Shown: positions 7,123 to 15,843, numbered from the stretch's first letter. The stretch: 15,901 bases of DNA from Rhodospirillaceae bacterium (GCA_030623425.1 JAUXMA010000006.1:1-15901); one strand, 5' to 3'. Program-made: numbers and translations. The notes: a model not told the origin generated them from the letters alone.

Positions 7123-7941
7123 TCAATTTCCGCTTTCGCTTCCGTTCATCTCGGCAAGAAACCGCAGGAACACTCCCACTTCCTCCGGACCGTCGATGCG
7201 GTAGCCGGCGGCGGTGGCGCGGTTTTCCGCCGGGCCGGTCACGACAACGCCGATTCCCCGACCGTCAATGGCGGCGAAGGCGTCCTCGTCGGTGGCATCG
7301 TCGCCGATGAAAATGGGAACCACGTCGGCGGTCTCCAGATTCAGCGCCCGCAAAATCCACGATACCGCCTTGCCTTTGTTCCAATTCACTTTCGGTTGAA
7401 TTTCAATAACCATATTGCCGGCGGTCGCGCGCAGCTCCGTTTGCTCGGCGAGGACGGCATCCACCGCCGCCATGATCCCGGGGCGTTCCGGTTCCGGCAC
7501 CAAGCGGTAATGGACGGCGACGGAGCACCGTTTGCATTCGACGAGGACCCCGCCGACAATGGTCAATTGCCGTCGCAACCGGTCGCCGGCCTCGACCAGC
7601 ATCTCGCGGTATTCGCCGCAACCGTCGTAGGCGACGCCGGCAACCGGGCCGGCGATGTCCAGTCCATGCGAACCCGCGTATATCAAGCTGTCCAGCCCGA
7701 CCAGGCGATGCACGTCCTGGCGGTCGCGGCCGCTGACGATGGCGACGGGAAAGCGGTCGGCCAGGGCCTTGACGATGGCGCGCATGGACGGGGCGAGAAC
7801 GGCCATCTCCGGCTTGTCGACGATGCGCGTCAGGGTCCCGTCGTAATCGAGAAAAACGGCGATCCGTTTGCCTGCCAGTCGGCGGGTCAATGCCTGCCGG
7901 CGCGACAGGGCAAACGGCAGGCCGCGGATGGATTTGTTCAA
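7123..7941 (-). CDS. otsB: Trehalose-6-phosphate phosphatase, HAD family
   Basis: This HAD-superfamily phosphatase would hydrolyse trehalose 6-phosphate to trehalose. Numbered from the longer start at 7959 (278 residues), the motifs are: DYDGTL at 38-43 (Asp38 nucleophile, Asp40 acid/base), VSGRDR at 75-80, AGSHGL at 95-100, the lysine region NKGKA at 194-198, and IGDDATDEDAF at 218-228 for magnesium binding. All catalytic elements are present and the length is normal. No ATG lies near the N-terminus. I prefer the TTG at 7939-7941 because GGAGA stands 9 bases upstream of it; the TTG at 7957-7959 has no Shine-Dalgarno sequence. It is the first gene of the probable otsB-treT-galT operon. No otsA-like trehalose-6-phosphate synthase is in the window, so the source of its substrate is open. 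A different disaccharide phosphate is a real alternative. Confidence 0.87.
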   Translation of the reverse strand: MNKSIRGLPFALSRRQALTRRLAGKRIAVFLDYDGTLTRIVDKPEMAVLAPSMRAIVKALADRFPVAIVSGRDRQDVHRLVGLDSLIYAGSHGLDIAGPVAGVAYDGCGEYREMLVEAGDRLRRQLTIVGGVLVECKRCSVAVHYRLVPEPERPGIMAAVDAVLAEQTELRATAGNMVIEIQPKVNWNKGKAVSWILRALNLETADVVPIFIGDDATDEDAFAAIDGRGIGVVVTGPAENRATAAGYRIDGPEEVGVFLRFLAEMNGSESGN

Positions 7942-8060
7942 CTTCAGGGTTCTCCGCAATCAAGGGGTGGGTGTTCTTGCCCCCGAAAAAGCAGGCGCGC
8001 AAGCAATTTCCAAAGACCCCGCCTGTTTGTTTTGGAGATACCGCCGGGGCGAGCGCGGGA

Positions 8061-8177
8061 AATTCGGTGACAACTCGGTGACAGCATACTTAATTCCAGC
8101 CGTCAGGCATGGAAGCCGCGGAAGCTCCGATCTTGGAATTAAGTATGCTGTCACCGAATTTAATTCCGAATTTAATT
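8061..8177. repeat. REP/MITE-like palindromic element
   Basis: A perfect 24-bp inverted repeat is formed by 8075-8098 and 8134-8157, with a 35-base spacer. The arms contain CGGTGACAGCATAC and its complement. The left side carries a second TTCGGTGACA copy (8063-8072), so 8061-8071 can also pair with 8150-8160. The right side continues into two tandem copies of CCGAATTTAATT (8154-8165 and 8166-8177). The arm sequence resembles dispersed GGTGACAG-type palindromes that I recall from many proteobacterial genomes, thought to be moved by IS200-like (RAYT) transposases; that identification is from memory and needs a genome search. No transposase gene is in the window. Confidence 0.65.
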
Positions 8178-8223
8178 AAAGCCAAGTCGAAAAGTTCCTG
8201 GCGCAGGTCCGATCGGGTTGAGC

Positions 8224-8306
8224 AGCCGCTTTCAGCGCGCGGCTTGGGGAGTCAATATGTGAATGGGCTTCCCCAAAGCCTTTCCGCGGCCGTCGGCGAG
8301 GAAAGG
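8224..8306. other. Chain of three overlapping hairpins
   Basis: Three stems share bases with their neighbours: AGCCGC 8224-8229 with GCGGCT 8239-8244; GGCTTGGGGA 8241-8250 with 8270-8280 (10 bp, one bulged A); and CCTTTCC 8279-8285 with GGAAAGG 8300-8306. Neighbouring stems therefore exclude one another at their shared edges. The block begins 3 bases beyond the arsC stop codon on the minus strand, so it may end or stabilise the arsC transcript. No T run follows the stems. Confidence 0.4.
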
Positions 8307-8308
8307 GA

Positions 8309-8650
8309 TTACAGGATTTCCAGTACTTTCTCCGGCGGCCGTCCAAGCGCCGCTTTGCCATCTTTAATGACGATGGGCCGTTCGATAACAACCGGATTGG
8401 CGGCCATGCCCGCAATTAACGCCTGGTCACTCAAATTCGGGTCGTCGAGCCCTGCCTCCTTGGCTTCCTTGCGGCGCAAAAGCTCCCTTGGCGACATGCC
8501 GAGGAGGCTCAGAATTCGTTTCAATTGCTCGGCGCTGGGTGGGCAAGTCAGGTACTCGATGACGAGTGGCTTGATTCCGCGCTCACGCAGGAGCGCCAAT
8601 GTTCCGCGCGATTTGCCGCAACGCGGGTTGTGGTAAATGGTGACGGTCAT
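8309..8650 (-). CDS. arsC: ArsC-family reductase (glutaredoxin-dependent arsenate reductase type)
   Basis: This protein of 113 residues belongs to the ArsC/Spx thioredoxin-like family. The catalytic Cys11 sits in YHNPRCGKSR (6-15), and the three arginines that bind the oxyanion in E. coli plasmid ArsC have counterparts at 59/60, 91 (in IERPIV) and 104 (in GRPPE). The protein is shorter than the 141-residue plasmid-type ArsC but has the usual size of the chromosomal YfgD-like group. If active it would reduce arsenate to arsenite with glutathione and glutaredoxin. No arsR, arsB or acr3 gene is nearby, so a role in arsenic resistance is not supported by context; a general redox role is possible. 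The ATG at 8648-8650 is divergent from the MscS gene, with 86 bases between them. Confidence 0.85.
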   Translation of the reverse strand: MTVTIYHNPRCGKSRGTLALLRERGIKPLVIEYLTCPPSAEQLKRILSLLGMSPRELLRRKEAKEAGLDDPNLSDQALIAGMAANPVVIERPIVIKDGKAALGRPPEKVLEIL

Positions 8651-8736
8651 GGCGCCTTTTTCCCAAAAAATGTGATAGCTTCATCGGCGACGGGTAATCT
8701 CGCCCGCCAGGATACATGTAAGAGCTTATCCCGAGA

Positions 8737-11076
8737 ATGCTTCCGAACTGGTTTTCCAAATCCGTTTTTACCGCCCTGGCGGTTTTTTTTCTGGCATTTG
8801 CCGCCCCGGCCGAAGCCGCCCAGGCGCAAAAAGACAAAGAAGAAGTCGCAACCCGGGATCTGCAAGCCCTGGCCGCCACCCTCGAGGACGACGCCCGGCG
8901 CCAGGAACTCATCGCCAGGATCAAGGCCCTGATCGCGGTGCGGCAAAAGGCCCCAGGGAAGGAAACCCCCGACAGCCTTAGCGCTATTTTCATCGCCATG
9001 CTGTCGGAACGTCTCAAGGAAACCAGCGGCCAATTGGCGGCGGCCGTGGATGCCTTGAGCGACTTTCCCTTGCTTTTCCGGTGGCTGAGGACGCAGGCCG
9101 CCGGCGTCGTCGCCGACGTCGAGGCCCGCAACCGGTTGCTGCTGCTGATGTTCAAACTGGCGGTCATTCTCGCCGCCGGCCTGGCCGCGGATCGCCTGAC
9201 CCGTTTCCTTTTGCTGCGCCCTCGGCGAGCACTGGAAAGCCGTGAAGTCAAAAGCCTCTTGGTGCGGGTGCTGTTTCTGCTGGCGAGAACCGTATTGGAC
9301 GTGATGCCCATCGCCGTTTTTGCCGGCGCCGCCTATTTGGTGGCGCCGTTGGTTCAGCCCGGGCCCATGGTTCATAAGGTGGCGCTGACCTTTATCTACG
9401 CCTACCTGATCGCCCGGGGAATCTTGGTGGTGGTGCGCATGGTGCTGGTGCCGGCGGCGCCGTCCTTGCGGGTGCTGGCCATCGGCGGTGAAACCGCCAA
9501 CTATTTGTTCATCTGGAGCCGGCGCCTGGTCAAGGTGACGGTTTTCGGCTACTTCCTGGCCGAAGCGGCATTGCTCCTCGGCTTGCCGGCGAGTGGCCAC
9601 GAGGGCCTTTTGCGGTTGCTCGGCCTTGTCGTCACGGCGCTGGTGGCCGTTTTCATTCTCCAGAACCGTGTTCCCGTCGCCGCGTGGATTCGAGGCGCCG
9701 GCGAGGAAGGCGGCGGCGCCGGCCCGTCCTGGTTCGTAGCCCGGCGACTGCGCCGGCGCTTCGCCGGCATCTGGCACGTGCTGGCCGTCATCTACATGGT
9801 GGCGGTTTTCGGCGTCTGGGCGATGGGCATCGAAGACGGCTTTAAGTTCATCGTTCAGGCCAGCGTTGTTTCGCTGCTGATTCTGGGCATCTACCTGGCC
9901 GTGTCGATGGCCTTGCGCCGGGCCGTCGAGCGCGGTTTCGCCATCAATAAAGAGATCAAAAAACGATACCCGACGCTGGAGTCCCGCGCCAACCGCTATC
10001 TGCCGGTCCTGCGCCTTTTGCTTCAGGCGCTGGTTGCCATCATCGCCGGCCTGGCCTTCTTGCAAGCCTGGAGCATCGACGCTTTTAGCTGGCTGGAGAC
10101 GCCCATCGGACAGCGGCTGGCCTGGAGCGCGTTCAGCATCGCCGTCGTCGTCGCGATGGCGCTGGCGATCTGGGAAGCCACCAACTCGGCCATAGAGTAC
10201 TATCTGTCCCGAACCGACGAACACGGAAACATGATCAAACGCGGGGCCCGCGCCCGCACCTTGCTGCCGCTTTTGCGCAATCTGATTTTCGTGGTGCTGG
10301 CGGTGATGGTGACGATGATCGTGCTGTCGGAACTGGGCGTCAATATCGCGCCCCTGCTGGCCGGAGCCGGCGTCGTCGGTCTCGCCGTCGGCTTCGGCGC
10401 GCAAAAGCTGGTCCAGGACGTGATCACCGGCGCCTTTATCTTGTTCGAGGACTCGGTTTCCGTCGGCGACGTGGTCAAGGTGGCTGGCAACGCCGGTTTC
10501 GTCGAAGCCCTTTCCATCCGCTCCATCCGGCTCAGGGATTTTTCAGGCAACGTCCACACCATCCCTTTCAGCACCGTCGAAACCGTCACCAACATGACCA
10601 AGGAATTCTCGTATCGTGTTTTCGAGGTCGGCGTCGCCTACCGCGAAGACACCGACGAGGTTATGGAAGTGTTAAAAGAGATCGGCGCCGAAATGCAGGC
10701 CGATCCCGAATACGGCCCCTGCATTCTCGAGCCGCTGGATGTCGTCGGCGTCGAGCGGTTCGACGATTCGGCGGTGATCATCAAGGCTCGTTTCAAGACC
10801 GCCCCCATCAAGCAGTGGTTCGTGGGACGCGAGTTCAACCGCCGCATGAAAAGGCGTTTCGACGAATTGGGGATCGAAATTCCCTTTCCCCACAGCACCC
10901 TCTACTTCGGCGAGGACAAGGGCGGCAACGCCCCCGTGGGCCGCGTTGTTGTCGAAAATAATGAACGCCGCCCAGCCGCCGCCAACAAGGCGCGGCGGCG
11001 CCCGAGCACCATTGCCAGGGTCGACCTGCCCACCGGCGAGGAGAGCGGGACGGACGGCGGAGCGGACGATGGATAA
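8737..11076 (+). CDS. Large MscS-family mechanosensitive channel
   Basis: MscS-type channels open when membrane tension rises, releasing solutes during hypo-osmotic shock. The 779-residue protein begins with a signal peptide (about 1-28, ending in AEAA), then a predicted periplasmic helical region with charged residues (30-130), followed by many hydrophobic segments between 135 and 535. The conserved pore helix and beta domain occupy about 535-725: LLAGAGVVGLAVGFGAQKLV (540-559) is the glycine/alanine-rich TM3, followed by ITGAFILFEDSVSVGD and a complete C-terminal alpha/beta cage ending near STLYFGED (720-727). A low-complexity, Arg- then Asp/Gly-rich tail of about 50 residues follows. The multi-helix layout resembles E. 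coli YbiO or YnaI-type long paralogues rather than minimal MscS. It starts at the ATG at 8737 with a weak Shine-Dalgarno sequence. The permease gene follows after 51 bases. Confidence 0.92.
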   Translation: MLPNWFSKSVFTALAVFFLAFAAPAEAAQAQKDKEEVATRDLQALAATLEDDARRQELIARIKALIAVRQKAPGKETPDSLSAIFIAMLSERLKETSGQLAAAVDALSDFPLLFRWLRTQAAGVVADVEARNRLLLLMFKLAVILAAGLAADRLTRFLLLRPRRALESREVKSLLVRVLFLLARTVLDVMPIAVFAGAAYLVAPLVQPGPMVHKVALTFIYAYLIARGILVVVRMVLVPAAPSLRVLAIGGETANYLFIWSRRLVKVTVFGYFLAEAALLLGLPASGHEGLLRLLGLVVTALVAVFILQNRVPVAAWIRGAGEEGGGAGPSWFVARRLRRRFAGIWHVLAVIYMVAVFGVWAMGIEDGFKFIVQASVVSLLILGIYLAVSMALRRAVERGFAINKEIKKRYPTLESRANRYLPVLRLLLQALVAIIAGLAFLQAWSIDAFSWLETPIGQRLAWSAFSIAVVVAMALAIWEATNSAIEYYLSRTDEHGNMIKRGARARTLLPLLRNLIFVVLAVMVTMIVLSELGVNIAPLLAGAGVVGLAVGFGAQKLVQDVITGAFILFEDSVSVGDVVKVAGNAGFVEALSIRSIRLRDFSGNVHTIPFSTVETVTNMTKEFSYRVFEVGVAYREDTDEVMEVLKEIGAEMQADPEYGPCILEPLDVVGVERFDDSAVIIKARFKTAPIKQWFVGREFNRRMKRRFDELGIEIPFPHSTLYFGEDKGGNAPVGRVVVENNERRPAAANKARRRPSTIARVDLPTGEESGTDGGADDG

Positions 11077-11127
11077 GGGGATTAGGGCCGACAAGCGCTA
11101 ACTTGCGATAGAGCAAAAAAGCAAGCG

Positions 11128-11907
11128 ATGACCGAAAGCAACGCCATAAATTGGATCGGCCTGTGGACCCTTTACCGGCGCGAGGTGTGGCGGTTCCTGA
11201 AGGTCTTCACCCAGACCCTGCTGGCGCCGATGATCACCACGCTCCTGTTCCTGGCCGTCTTCGCCCTCGCTCTCGGCAGGATATCGGAGGTCGTCGGCGG
11301 CGTCCCTTTCCTGGAATTCCTGGCGCCGGGCCTGGTCATGATGGCGATGGCCCAGAACGCCTTCGCCAACACCTCCTCGTCGATCCTTGTCGCCAAGGTC
11401 CAGGGCAACATCATCGACACCCTGATGCCGCCGTTCAGCGCCCATGAACTCACCTTGGGCTTCGCCTTGGGCGGGACGACCCGCGGCGTCATGGTCGGCC
11501 TCGCGGTGGTCGCGGCGATGGCGTTTTTCGTGCCCCTCGGCGTGCATAGTTTCGGCTACGTCCTTTACCACGCCATTGCCGCCTCCTTGATGTTGTCGCT
11601 GTTGGGCATCATCGGCGGAATCTGGTCGGAAAAATTCGATCATATCGCGGCGGTCACCAATTTCGTCATCATGCCGTTGTCGTTCCTTTCCGGCACCTTT
11701 TATTCCATCGCCCGTTTGCCGGAAACCTTCAAGACCATCGCCTTTTTCAACCCTTTTTTCTACATGATCGACGGTTTCCGCTACGGCTTCATCGGCCATG
11801 CCGATGGGTCGCTGGCGGTCGGTCTGTTGACGATGGCCGGCGTCGATTTGGGTCTGTGGCTGGTTTGCTACCGGATGTTCGCCAGCGGCTATAAATTGAA
11901 GGCTTGA
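11128..11907 (+). CDS. ABC-2 type transporter permease (YadH-like)
   Basis: This inner-membrane protein of 259 residues belongs to the ABC-2 permease family, which exports polysaccharides, lipids or drugs when paired with an ATPase. About six membrane spans can be drawn, near 28-50, 64-80, 115-138, 143-166, 172-194 and 228-252. VQGNIIDTLMPPFSAHEL (91-108) is the expected cytoplasmic coupling region. The family signature PLSFLSGTFYSIARLP (183-198) followed by FNPFFYMIDGFRYGFIG is clear and places it closest to the YadH-like group. No ATP-binding subunit gene is adjacent on either side, so the partner must be encoded elsewhere. The start ATG at 11128 has only a weak Shine-Dalgarno sequence. It precedes argD by 128 bases, and a separate promoter there suggests argD is not wholly dependent on it. 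The substrate is unknown. Confidence 0.88.
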   Translation: MTESNAINWIGLWTLYRREVWRFLKVFTQTLLAPMITTLLFLAVFALALGRISEVVGGVPFLEFLAPGLVMMAMAQNAFANTSSSILVAKVQGNIIDTLMPPFSAHELTLGFALGGTTRGVMVGLAVVAAMAFFVPLGVHSFGYVLYHAIAASLMLSLLGIIGGIWSEKFDHIAAVTNFVIMPLSFLSGTFYSIARLPETFKTIAFFNPFFYMIDGFRYGFIGHADGSLAVGLLTMAGVDLGLWLVCYRMFASGYKLKA

Positions 11908-11936
11908 TCCTTGGACGGGCTCCGATGCCTGGCAAG

Positions 11937-11965
11937 TTGACTTTTAGGGAAAGGATTCGGATACT
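11937..11965 (+). promoter_or_regulatory. Sigma-70-like promoter of argD
   Basis: TTGACT at 11937-11942 (5 of 6 consensus bases) and GATACT at 11960-11965 (4 of 6) are separated by 17 bases, the ideal spacing. Transcription would begin about 65 bases before the argD ATG, leaving a leader that contains the hairpin at 11981-12015. Confidence 0.5.
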
Positions 11966-11980
11966 TTGCCGCTTTCCTGA

Positions 11981-12015
11981 CGGGCCGGCGCCAGTTTTCT
12001 GAACAGGCCGGCCCG
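11981..12015 (+). promoter_or_regulatory. Leader hairpin before argD
   Basis: CGGGCCGGC (11981-11989) and GCCGGCCCG (12007-12015) form a perfect 9-bp GC-rich stem around a 17-base loop, inside which CAG/CTG can make a smaller stem. It lies between the predicted promoter and the argD ribosome-binding site. There is no T run, so a plain terminator is unlikely. It may affect mRNA stability or bind a regulator; I recognise no known riboswitch. Confidence 0.4.
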
Positions 12016-12035
12016 AAGCATTTAGAGGGGAAGCA

Positions 12036-13232
<1,197 letters not shown>

Positions 13233-13233
13233 A

Positions 13234-14136
13234 ATGAGCGAAATCAGGCATTTCATCGACCTCGACCGGCTCAACACCGCCACCTTGCGGCAAATGCTCG
13301 ATATCGGCCAAGCCTTCAAGAGCGGCGAAAATTGCGGTCGGCCGCTGGCCGGCAAGACCCTGGTGATGATTTTCGAGAAGCCTTCGACCCGCACCCGCGT
13401 TTCGTTTCAGGTCGGCATGCAGCAGCTCGGCGGCCAAACGGTGGTGCTGGGGGATAGGGATTCGCAGCTCGGCCGCGGCGAGACCATCGCCGACACGGCG
13501 CGGGTTTTGTCCCGCTACGCCGACGCCATCATGATCCGCACCGACGATGCCGGCAAACTCCTGGAAATGGAATCCCATTCTTCGGTGCCGGTGATCAACG
13601 GCCTCACCGATGACAGCCATCCTTGCCAAATCATGGCCGACGTGATGACCTTCGAGGAACATCGCGGCGCCATTGCCGGCCGGGTGGTGGCCTGGTGCGG
13701 CGCCGGCAACAACGTCACCACCTCGTGGATCCATGCCGCCGTTCGCTTCGGTTTTATCCTCCGCCTGGCCTGCCCGCAACCGTTGCTTCCCCCGGCGGGG
13801 CTGCTCGAATGGGCGCGGGCGGAAGGCGGCGAGGTCAGCCTCGCCGAGGACGCTGAAACGGCGGTCGCCGGCGCCGACCTCGTGGTCACCGACGCCTGGG
13901 TCTCCATGGGCGAAAAGGACTTGGCAAGCCGCCACGGCCTGCTCGAACCTTACCGGGTGAATGAAACCCTGATGGCCAAGGCCAAGCCGGACGCCCTGTT
14001 CATGCACTGCCTGCCGGCGCATCGCGGCGAGGAAGTCACCGACGCCGTCGTCGACGGCCCGCGCTCGGTGGTCTGGGACGAAGCCGAAAACCGCCTGCAT
14101 GCGCAGAAGGGCATTCTCGTCTGGTGCCTGGGCTGA
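13234..14136 (+). CDS. argF: Ornithine carbamoyltransferase
   Basis: ArgF makes citrulline from ornithine and carbamoyl phosphate. In the 300-residue protein, STRTR at 51-55 binds carbamoyl phosphate, HPCQ at 129-132 and the ornithine-loop SMGE at 224-227 follow, and HCLP at 258-261 carries the catalytic Cys. GAGNNV at 156-161 is the usual hinge-region motif. These distinguish it from aspartate carbamoyltransferase. The frame is open further upstream to 13141, but the ATG at 13234 gives the correct family N-terminus ([10 protein letters not shown]) and sits 1 base after the argD stop, so translation is probably coupled. Together with argD it covers two steps of arginine biosynthesis. hslO follows after 63 bases in the same direction. 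Confidence 0.95.
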   Translation: MSEIRHFIDLDRLNTATLRQMLDIGQAFKSGENCGRPLAGKTLVMIFEKPSTRTRVSFQVGMQQLGGQTVVLGDRDSQLGRGETIADTARVLSRYADAIMIRTDDAGKLLEMESHSSVPVINGLTDDSHPCQIMADVMTFEEHRGAIAGRVVAWCGAGNNVTTSWIHAAVRFGFILRLACPQPLLPPAGLLEWARAEGGEVSLAEDAETAVAGADLVVTDAWVSMGEKDLASRHGLLEPYRVNETLMAKAKPDALFMHCLPAHRGEEVTDAVVDGPRSVVWDEAENRLHAQKGILVWCLG

Positions 14137-14199
14137 ATCCTTCGCCGACGCCGGTGATTTTTCGCCGCTGAACGGCCCTTTGAGCGTAGCGTTGCAAGC

Positions 14200-15093
14200 A
14201 TGTCTTCCAGCTTTCCCTTCGGCGACTGGATTCAGCCTTTTCAGATCGAGGCCTTGGGCGTTCGCGGGCGGTTGGTACGCCTTGGTCCGGCCGTCGAGAC
14301 GGTGCTCGGCCGTCACCGCTATCCGACCGCCGTCGCCGGCATGCTGGCGGAGACCTTGGCGCTGACGGCGGTGCTCGCCAGCGCTTTCAAATACGACGGC
14401 GTTTTCACCCTGCAGACGCAAGGCGACGGAGCCATCGGGACGCTGATCGCCGACGTCACCAGCGACGGCAAGCTGCGCGGCTACGCCCGCTTCGACAGCG
14501 ACCGCTTGGCCGCCGCCCGGCCGCCGGCGTCGGGCGGTCCCGTGCCCAGGTTGCTGGGAGCGGGCCATTTGGCCTTCACCGTCGATCAGGGACCGGACAT
14601 GGACCGCTACCAGGGCATCACCGAGCTTCAGGGGGCGACCCTGGCCGATTGCCTGCATGCCTATTTCCGCACCTCCGAGCAGCTGCAAACGGCGATCAGC
14701 ACCGCCGTCTCGCCGCAATCGAGGGCGGCGGCGTTGATGATCCAGCGCCTGCCGGCGGCAAAGGACGCCCTGGATGGCGCCGACGACAACTGGCGGCGCG
14801 CGGTGGTCCTGATGAGCACCGTCACCGAGGCCGAGATGCTGGACCCGGGGCTGGCCGACGCCGACCTCTTATACCGGCTGTTCCACGAGGACGGGGTGCG
14901 CCTGTTCAGGCCGCGGCCGTTGCGCCACGGCTGCCGTTGTTCGCGCGACAAGGTGGCGGCGACCCTCGGTTCCTTCGCCCGCGCCGAGGTCGAGGACATG
15001 GCCGAAAACGGCGCCGTCACCGTCACCTGCGAATTCTGCAAGGAGGACTACGTCTTCGACGAGGCGGCCCTGGCCGAACTGTTCGCGCCTTGA
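14200..15093 (+). CDS. hslO: Hsp33 redox-regulated chaperone
   Basis: Hsp33 is a cytosolic holdase that is off when its four cysteines bind zinc and is switched on by oxidation and heat, protecting unfolded proteins. The 297-residue protein has an N-terminal substrate-binding domain and a C-terminal redox switch with Cys245 and Cys247 (CRC) and Cys277 and Cys280 (CEFC). The spacing is CXC-X29-CXXC, within the family range. GDGAIGTLIADV (75-86) and GYARF (94-98) are typical of the N-terminal domain. Length is normal. The ATG at 14200 has a weak Shine-Dalgarno sequence. Its place directly after argF is, to my knowledge, a common arrangement in Alphaproteobacteria and probably means it is read through from the arg promoter, although no functional link to arginine is known. 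Confidence 0.95.
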   Translation: MSSSFPFGDWIQPFQIEALGVRGRLVRLGPAVETVLGRHRYPTAVAGMLAETLALTAVLASAFKYDGVFTLQTQGDGAIGTLIADVTSDGKLRGYARFDSDRLAAARPPASGGPVPRLLGAGHLAFTVDQGPDMDRYQGITELQGATLADCLHAYFRTSEQLQTAISTAVSPQSRAAALMIQRLPAAKDALDGADDNWRRAVVLMSTVTEAEMLDPGLADADLLYRLFHEDGVRLFRPRPLRHGCRCSRDKVAATLGSFARAEVEDMAENGAVTVTCEFCKEDYVFDEAALAELFAP

Positions 15094-15184
15094 ACCGGCG
15101 GGCCAGGCCGTGCCAATATGGCTTCGGTTCATGGGCGGTCCAATGCCGGCCTTGGACGCCGCGTTTTGATAGGCTGGTGAGGCG

Positions 15185-15775
15185 ATGAGAATACTTTCGA
15201 TCCCTATGCCGGCGGTTTTTTTGGCCGCCGCCATGCTCGCCGCATGCGAGACGCCGCCGCCGGTGGACAAGCTGCCGGAGCTCACGTACGCGCATCTGGT
15301 TCCGTTCCGTTTCAACGCCGGCGCCATGCAGGTGGTCACCGGCTACATCCCGCCGATGAAGGCGCCCAACGTCGATCACCTGTTGCCGACACCGCCCTTG
15401 AAAGCGCTTAAGCGATGGGCCGGCGACCGCCTTTTTGTCGGCGGCGGCAAGGGCCTGGTCCGCTTCACCATCGCCAATGCCGCCGTCACCGAGACGGCGC
15501 TGAAAGTCAAAAAGGGCTTGCAAGGGGCGTTCCACAAGGAGCAGTCGGAGCGCTACGACGCCATTATCGAGGCCAGCCTCGAGATGCTCGACGACCGTGG
15601 TTTTCGCCGCGCCTTCGCCAGCGCCCGGGTCAGCCGCTCGACGACGGTGCGCGAGGACGCCACCCTCAACGAGCGCCGCCGCGTCCAGTTCGAGCTGATC
15701 GAGACCCTGATGATGGACTTCAACGCCGAGATCGAACGCAACATCCGCCAGTACCTGGGCAAGTGGCTGCTGTGA
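15185..15775 (+). CDS. Conserved-looking lipoprotein of unknown function
   Basis: This 196-residue protein starts with a lipoprotein signal peptide: a hydrophobic core (about 9-17) and the lipobox LAAC with Cys21. Residue +2 is Glu, not Asp, so sorting to the outer membrane is expected. The mature protein has a Pro-rich start (TPPPVDKLPE), a middle segment with RLFVGGGKGLVRFTIANA (about 82-99), and a C-terminal half of charged helices rich in Arg and Glu. I do not recognise the family. The central pattern, alternating hydrophobic beta-like residues followed by amphipathic helices, suggests a small alpha/beta periplasmic domain. The ATG at 15185 follows GGTGAGGCG. It lies 91 bases after hslO in the same direction and may be the last gene of the arg-hslO transcript. 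Confidence 0.8.
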   Translation: MRILSIPMPAVFLAAAMLAACETPPPVDKLPELTYAHLVPFRFNAGAMQVVTGYIPPMKAPNVDHLLPTPPLKALKRWAGDRLFVGGGKGLVRFTIANAAVTETALKVKKGLQGAFHKEQSERYDAIIEASLEMLDDRGFRRAFASARVSRSTTVREDATLNERRRVQFELIETLMMDFNAEIERNIRQYLGKWLL

Positions 15776-15843
15776 TGCCGCCGCGCCGACCTTTACTAGT
15801 GGCCTGTATCACCTAAATTGCACCCCTACGATCGCTTTTCCCG

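Larger units (their letters stand above)
7942..8308. other. Gene-free intergenic stretch with repeat and hairpins
   Basis: This is the only stretch of more than 300 bases without a supported gene. It separates otsB from the arsC-like gene, both on the minus strand. It holds a REP/MITE-like inverted repeat (8061-8177) and a chain of overlapping hairpins (8224-8306). Open frames crossing it are short and lack family resemblance. I could not find a convincing promoter for otsB within it. Confidence 0.6.

Noticed and set aside
6868..8070. Open frame of 400 codons on the plus strand across otsB and the end of treT
   Set aside because: Both opposite genes have full sets of catalytic motifs, and this frame's product has none.
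8309..8650. Arsenic-resistance operon
   Set aside because: Only the ArsC-family gene is present; no regulator or efflux gene accompanies it.
8647..10404. Long open frame of 585 codons on the minus strand opposite the MscS gene
   Set aside because: It runs antisense to a clear MscS gene, and its product is low-complexity, rich in Gln, Arg, His and Gly, typical of a GC-rich shadow frame.
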